From the NCBI GenBank assembly GCA_041917975.1, contig JAYRWN010000469.1:1-9499 (forward strand): DNA of 9,499 bases, written 5' to 3'. Of the stretch, positions 7,062 through 9,499 are shown in pieces; the stretch's first letter is position 1; every line of letters begins with the position of its first letter. The notes under the pieces were generated by a model. The model was not told the origin of the DNA. It ran no database searches and saw nothing but the letters and a program-made list of their open reading frames with translations. The translations under genes were made by a program, and so were the position numbers. The DNA is from JAYRWN01 sp041917975 (lineage in GTDB: Bacteria; Bacteroidota; Bacteroidia; Chitinophagales; Saprospiraceae).

Positions 7062-7592
7062 TTATGCTTTTACTGTAAAACTAACGGTGACTTTTTCCCA
7101 AGCCAGGCTAACTTTACCATCCTTACCGACTGCAAATTTCATCTGCTCAGTAACAGAAGTTCCCATGGTTGGTTTGACCGTGAGTCGCAAAGCGTCTTTA
7201 GCTTGATCGTAACCGTTTGATCCCCACATAGATGTATTGGTATTAAAGATAATTACCCACTCATTAGCTTTCGGTATAGTTAGAAGAGCATAGGTACCAG
7301 CCTTCAGGCTTTTACCGTCCAACATAATATCTTTATCGGTTGTAAATGTAGTAGCTTCATTAGCCCCGGTACGCCATACTTTATCAAAAGGCACTAACTC
7401 GCCCCATATTTTACGCCCCCGAACAGAAGGAGCATTATAATTAATGGTAATCTTGGCACTGCCAACCATTTCGGAAGCACTCATTTTAGGGCTTAATGGC
7501 TTGTCCTGAGCGATCAAGGGTAAGCTAAACGTTAAGGCACACAAGCCTGAGAAAAGAGCTAAAAGGTTTAATTTTTTCATTTGTTTTATCAT
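7062..7592 (-). CDS. DUF2911 family secreted protein
   Basis: The 176-residue product has a signal peptide (hydrophobic 8-28, ending PLIAQ before DKP), so it is predicted to be periplasmic or otherwise exported. The mature part matches DUF2911, a family frequent in Bacteroidota: NYNAPSVRGRKIWGELVPFD (51-70) continuing into VWRTGANEATT (72-82), then DGKSLKAGTYALLTIP (92-107), EWVIIFN (111-117) and a C-terminal beta stretch SLAWEKVTVSFTV. Length fits a single complete domain. The molecular function of the family is unknown to me. Two ATGs compete: residue 1 (7590-7592) and residue 5 (7578-7580); starting at residue 5 gives MKKLNLLALF, an ordinary signal peptide, and I slightly prefer it. Its own terminator lies just downstream, and it diverges from the creatininase-like gene. 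Confidence 0.93.
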   Translation of the reverse strand: MIKQMKKLNLLALFSGLCALTFSLPLIAQDKPLSPKMSASEMVGSAKITINYNAPSVRGRKIWGELVPFDKVWRTGANEATTFTTDKDIMLDGKSLKAGTYALLTIPKANEWVIIFNTNTSMWGSNGYDQAKDALRLTVKPTMGTSVTEQMKFAVGKDGKVSLAWEKVTVSFTVKA

Positions 7593-7618
7593 TTTTACAA
7601 GTCAAACAATCCTATAAC

Positions 7619-7666
7619 TGTTAAGTTTCTCCATTAGTATTTAACAAATCTTAATAAGGTGTTAAA
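7619..7666. promoter_or_regulatory. Three TGTTAA half-sites in the divergent intergenic region
   Basis: In the 106 bp between the DUF2911 and amidohydrolase genes, TGTTAA occurs at 7619-7624 and 7660-7665 and its complement TTAACA at 7641-7646. The last two form a 7-base inverted repeat (TTTAACA 7640-7646, TGTTAAA 7660-7666) with a 13-base spacer. Centres are 22 and 19 bp apart, near two helix turns. This could be an operator or promoter region, but AT-rich DNA makes chance plausible. Confidence 0.3.
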
Positions 7667-7698
7667 ATAGTTCATGTAATTAGAAAAAATCGATCCAT

Positions 7699-8472
7699 AT
7701 GTCTAACCAAAACGATCATTACGATTTGAGTTCCCGTAATTGGGCGGAAGTAAAAAATACACCATATGACCTGGCGCTGTTACCGTGGGGCGCCACCGAA
7801 GCTCATAATTATCACCTTCCCTATGCTACGGATAATTATCAATTAGAAGGCATCATACGCCTGGCTCTTCCTTCTGCATGGGCTCGGGGAGCAAAAATCA
7901 TCGTCTTGCCCTTAATACCTTATGGTATCAATACCGGTCAAATGGATGTAAAACTCTGTATGAACATGATGCCTTCCACTCAATATTTAGTCCTCAAAGA
8001 CCTCTGTGAGGTAATTCTAAACGCTGGAATTCATAAGCTTATCATTCTCAATGGTCATGGAGGCAATAATTTTAAGAACATGATTCGTGAACTATCGGTC
8101 ATCTATCCGAATCTTTTTATTGCCGCTGCTGATTGGTACAAAGCATCCAATCGCAACCTCGTTTTCGTGGAACCAGGAGACCATGCAGATGAAATGGAAA
8201 CCAGTGCCATGCTACACTTACACCCTGATTTGGTGAGACCATTACAGGAGGCTGGAGATGGCGCCACCCAGCCATTTGCAGTAGCAGAGCTCAATGAAGG
8301 TTTTGTTACCACCCAAAGGGCCTGGACACAGATTACTAAAGATACAGGTTCCGGCAATCCGTATCTGGCCTCGTCCGATAAAGGGGAATCCTTCTTAAAA
8401 GCTTGCGCGGCCAAAATCAGTGATTTGTTGGTGCATTGTGCTTTACAGCCGCTGGACAACTGGTATAAATAA
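7699..8472 (+). CDS. Creatininase-family metal-dependent amidohydrolase
   Basis: Predicted cytoplasmic hydrolase of cyclic amides or formamide-type bonds; the substrate is not known. The 257-residue protein has the family pattern LPWGATEAHNYHLPYATD (28-45), which places E34, H36 and D45 at the metal-ligand positions of Pseudomonas creatininase. NGHGGN (118-123) supplies H120. The last ligand in true creatininase is Glu in NGHYEN, but this position is Gly here; instead there is DHADEMETS (160-168), the HAxExETS signature of the wider family (for example MftE and ArfB-like enzymes), whose Glu can serve as ligand. So a role as creatininase proper is doubtful. Length is normal and there is no signal peptide. 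The start ATG at 7699 is the first in frame near the conserved region. The next gene starts 79 bp downstream on the same strand. Confidence 0.9.
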   Translation: MSNQNDHYDLSSRNWAEVKNTPYDLALLPWGATEAHNYHLPYATDNYQLEGIIRLALPSAWARGAKIIVLPLIPYGINTGQMDVKLCMNMMPSTQYLVLKDLCEVILNAGIHKLIILNGHGGNNFKNMIRELSVIYPNLFIAAADWYKASNRNLVFVEPGDHADEMETSAMLHLHPDLVRPLQEAGDGATQPFAVAELNEGFVTTQRAWTQITKDTGSGNPYLASSDKGESFLKACAAKISDLLVHCALQPLDNWYK

Positions 8473-8478
8473 AGATTA

Positions 8479-8512
8479 TTGGTTTGATAGATTTTACTTT
8501 GTTACAAACCAA
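8479..8512. repeat. 8-base perfect inverted repeat after the amidohydrolase gene
   Basis: TTGGTTTG (8479-8486) and CAAACCAA (8505-8512) are perfect complements with an 18-base AT-rich spacer, starting 7 nt after the stop codon and ending 39 nt before the lipoprotein start. No T run follows the 3' arm, so it is a poor rho-independent terminator. It may be an mRNA 3'-end hairpin or an operator for the next gene. Confidence 0.4.
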
Positions 8513-8551
8513 ACGATCGAATGTAGCGTCTTTATCATAAACCGTAGTCGT

Positions 8552-8956
8552 ATGTATTACCTTTTAGCTTTTATATTTTGTCTCCTTATGACCTGCACTA
8601 AGGAAACCGTCCAAAAACAGACCCCAGCCTGTTTACCTCTGCTTAATGATATTGGCGTATACACCTTGGAAAGTAAAGAGGTGTTTACTATTAAAAAACT
8701 GGCCTATGATGACGGATGTCTGGCAGTGACTGCTTGTTATGGCGGAGGATGTACAGAATTTGAACCTGACTTAGTGTGGAACAAAGAAGAAGGTCTTTCT
8801 ATTCCTCCACAATTTTACCTCAAATTATATACGGATGTAGAGGACAATTGTAAAGCACTCGTCACCAAAACTTGGACGTATTCCTTGGATATTATCAGGC
8901 CACTGGCAGAAAAAATAATATGGGTCGAGGATCAAAGCCTACACATCAAAGAATAA
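8552..8956 (+). CDS. Cysteine-rich hypothetical lipoprotein
   Basis: The frame is open further upstream, overlapping the amidohydrolase gene, but the ATG at 8552 gives a classic lipoprotein signal: MYYLLAFIFCLLMTC, with lipobox LMTC and the lipidated Cys at residue 15. Translation from there is 134 residues. The mature domain has C27, C56, C62, C67 and C100, with the motif CYGGGC (62-67), then PDLVW, IPPQFYLKLY and DNCKALV, ending in YSLDIIRPL. I recall this pattern (GGC, PPQ, D-x-C-x-A, LD-x-x-PL) from uncharacterised Bacteroidota proteins, but know of no function. It would be anchored in the envelope, with C67 and C100 candidates for a disulfide. No Shine-Dalgarno sequence precedes the start. 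It may be cotranscribed with the hydrolase upstream, but the inverted repeat between them argues for at least partial separation. Confidence 0.82.
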   Translation: MYYLLAFIFCLLMTCTKETVQKQTPACLPLLNDIGVYTLESKEVFTIKKLAYDDGCLAVTACYGGGCTEFEPDLVWNKEEGLSIPPQFYLKLYTDVEDNCKALVTKTWTYSLDIIRPLAEKIIWVEDQSLHIKE

Positions 8957-9070
8957 ATAAATAATCCTTAAACAAAAGCTTTAATCAAATTACTATTTCT
9001 TTTAGATTATTTGGATATTGGGTAACATTATCAGGCCTTGAGTCTGACAGACCAAATATCTTGAGATAAT

Positions 9071-9499
9071 ATGGGTATTCTTAGCGCATTGGATTGGACA
9101 ATAATTGCTCTTTATTTTTTAATTATTCTAGGGATTGCCTGGTGGGTAATCCGACAAAAGGCTGACACGTCTGCCGATTATTTTTTGGCAGGCAGGAATC
9201 TGGGCTGGTTCGTTGTTGGCGCTTCCATTTTTGCCTCCAACATTGGTTCAGAGCATGTAGTAGGGCTAGCTGGTTCAGGAGCAACCAGTGGCGTCGCCAT
9301 GGCCCATTATGAATTGCACGCCTGGTGTCTCTTAATATTAGGCTGGTTCCTAGCGCCCTTTTATATGCGCTCCAAAATATTTACCATGCCCGAATTTTTA
9401 GAAAAACGGTTTTCGCCAACCTCACGGTGGGTGTTATCCATCATTTCTCTGGTGGCTTACGTCCTCACTAAAGTGGCGGTAGGAATTTTCGCCGGTGGA
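9071..9499 (+). CDS. Sodium/solute symporter, SGLT-like (SSS family), 3' partial
   Basis: Inner-membrane transporter coupling Na+ influx to uptake of a solute, probably a sugar or polyol by similarity. The frame has no stop before the window edge, so only the first 143 residues are present (the family is usually 500-600). Visible: first membrane helix (about residues 8-27, DWTIIALYFLIILGIAWWVI), the family signature DYFLAGRNLGWFVVGASIFA (36-55), then SNIGSEHVVGLAGSG (56-70) and TMPEFLEKRF (105-114). These resemble animal SGLT proteins and vSGLT, where the SNIG region lies in the unwound helix near substrate and Na+. The ATG at 9071 is well placed ahead of helix 1. The 114 bp upstream gap contains no clear promoter or terminator. 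The substrate cannot be judged from this fragment. Confidence 0.93.
   Translation, partial: MGILSALDWTIIALYFLIILGIAWWVIRQKADTSADYFLAGRNLGWFVVGASIFASNIGSEHVVGLAGSGATSGVAMAHYELHAWCLLILGWFLAPFYMRSKIFTMPEFLEKRFSPTSRWVLSIISLVAYVLTKVAVGIFAGG

Noticed and set aside
8103..8459. 118-codon minus-strand ORF opposite the creatininase-like gene
   Set aside because: The plus-strand frame has clear family motifs; the reverse frame is a shadow of low plausibility.
9042..9052. Inverted repeat GTCTG-A-CAGAC ahead of the symporter gene
   Set aside because: Five-base arms with a one-base centre are expected by chance and no other signal supports it.
1..9499. CRISPR array, insertion sequence or defence cassette
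   Set aside because: No regularly spaced repeats, transposase motifs, or recognisable nuclease or toxin genes were seen; the AAA+ protein alone does not establish a defence system.

Overview
The window looks like ordinary chromosome of a Bacteroidota bacterium, most likely a Saprospiria-type relative. This rests on a secreted protein ending in a type IX secretion sorting domain, a DUF2911 protein, a tandem-AAA ATPase of a kind I associate with this phylum, an exact TAnnTTTG promoter box before the tRNA, mostly no Shine-Dalgarno sequences, and moderate GC. I see no transposase, integrase, phage gene, CRISPR array or obvious defence cassette. The placement comes from recalled family resemblance, not a search.

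Layout. At the left edge (2-2494, +) is the 3' part of a large ATPase with two related N-terminal domains followed by two CbbX/SpoVK-type AAA+ modules; its true start lies outside the window. It converges, 16 bp apart, on a class I SAM-dependent methyltransferase (2511-3338, -). The methyltransferase diverges from a small predicted outer-membrane beta-barrel gene (3388-3897, +). Next comes a 939-residue secreted FG-GAP/ASPIC-UnbV protein (3984-6803, +), whose start codon lies in an inverted repeat. A single tRNA-His(GTG) follows, with its own promoter and terminator. A terminator hairpin on the opposite strand then closes a DUF2911 gene (7062-7592, -). On the right, three co-oriented genes follow: a creatininase-fold amidohydrolase (7699-8472), a cysteine-rich lipoprotein (8552-8956) and the N-terminal third or less of an SGLT-like sodium/solute symporter (9071 to the edge, open at 3').

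How the genes relate. Most look like independent housekeeping or accessory genes. The only plausible functional group is the rightmost one (cytoplasmic hydrolase, envelope lipoprotein, symporter), but the 79 and 114 bp gaps and the lack of visible shared regulation make that a guess. The most unusual items are the doubly duplicated ATPase and several small inverted repeats at gene starts and ends. I did not find convincing evidence of a new multi-gene system.
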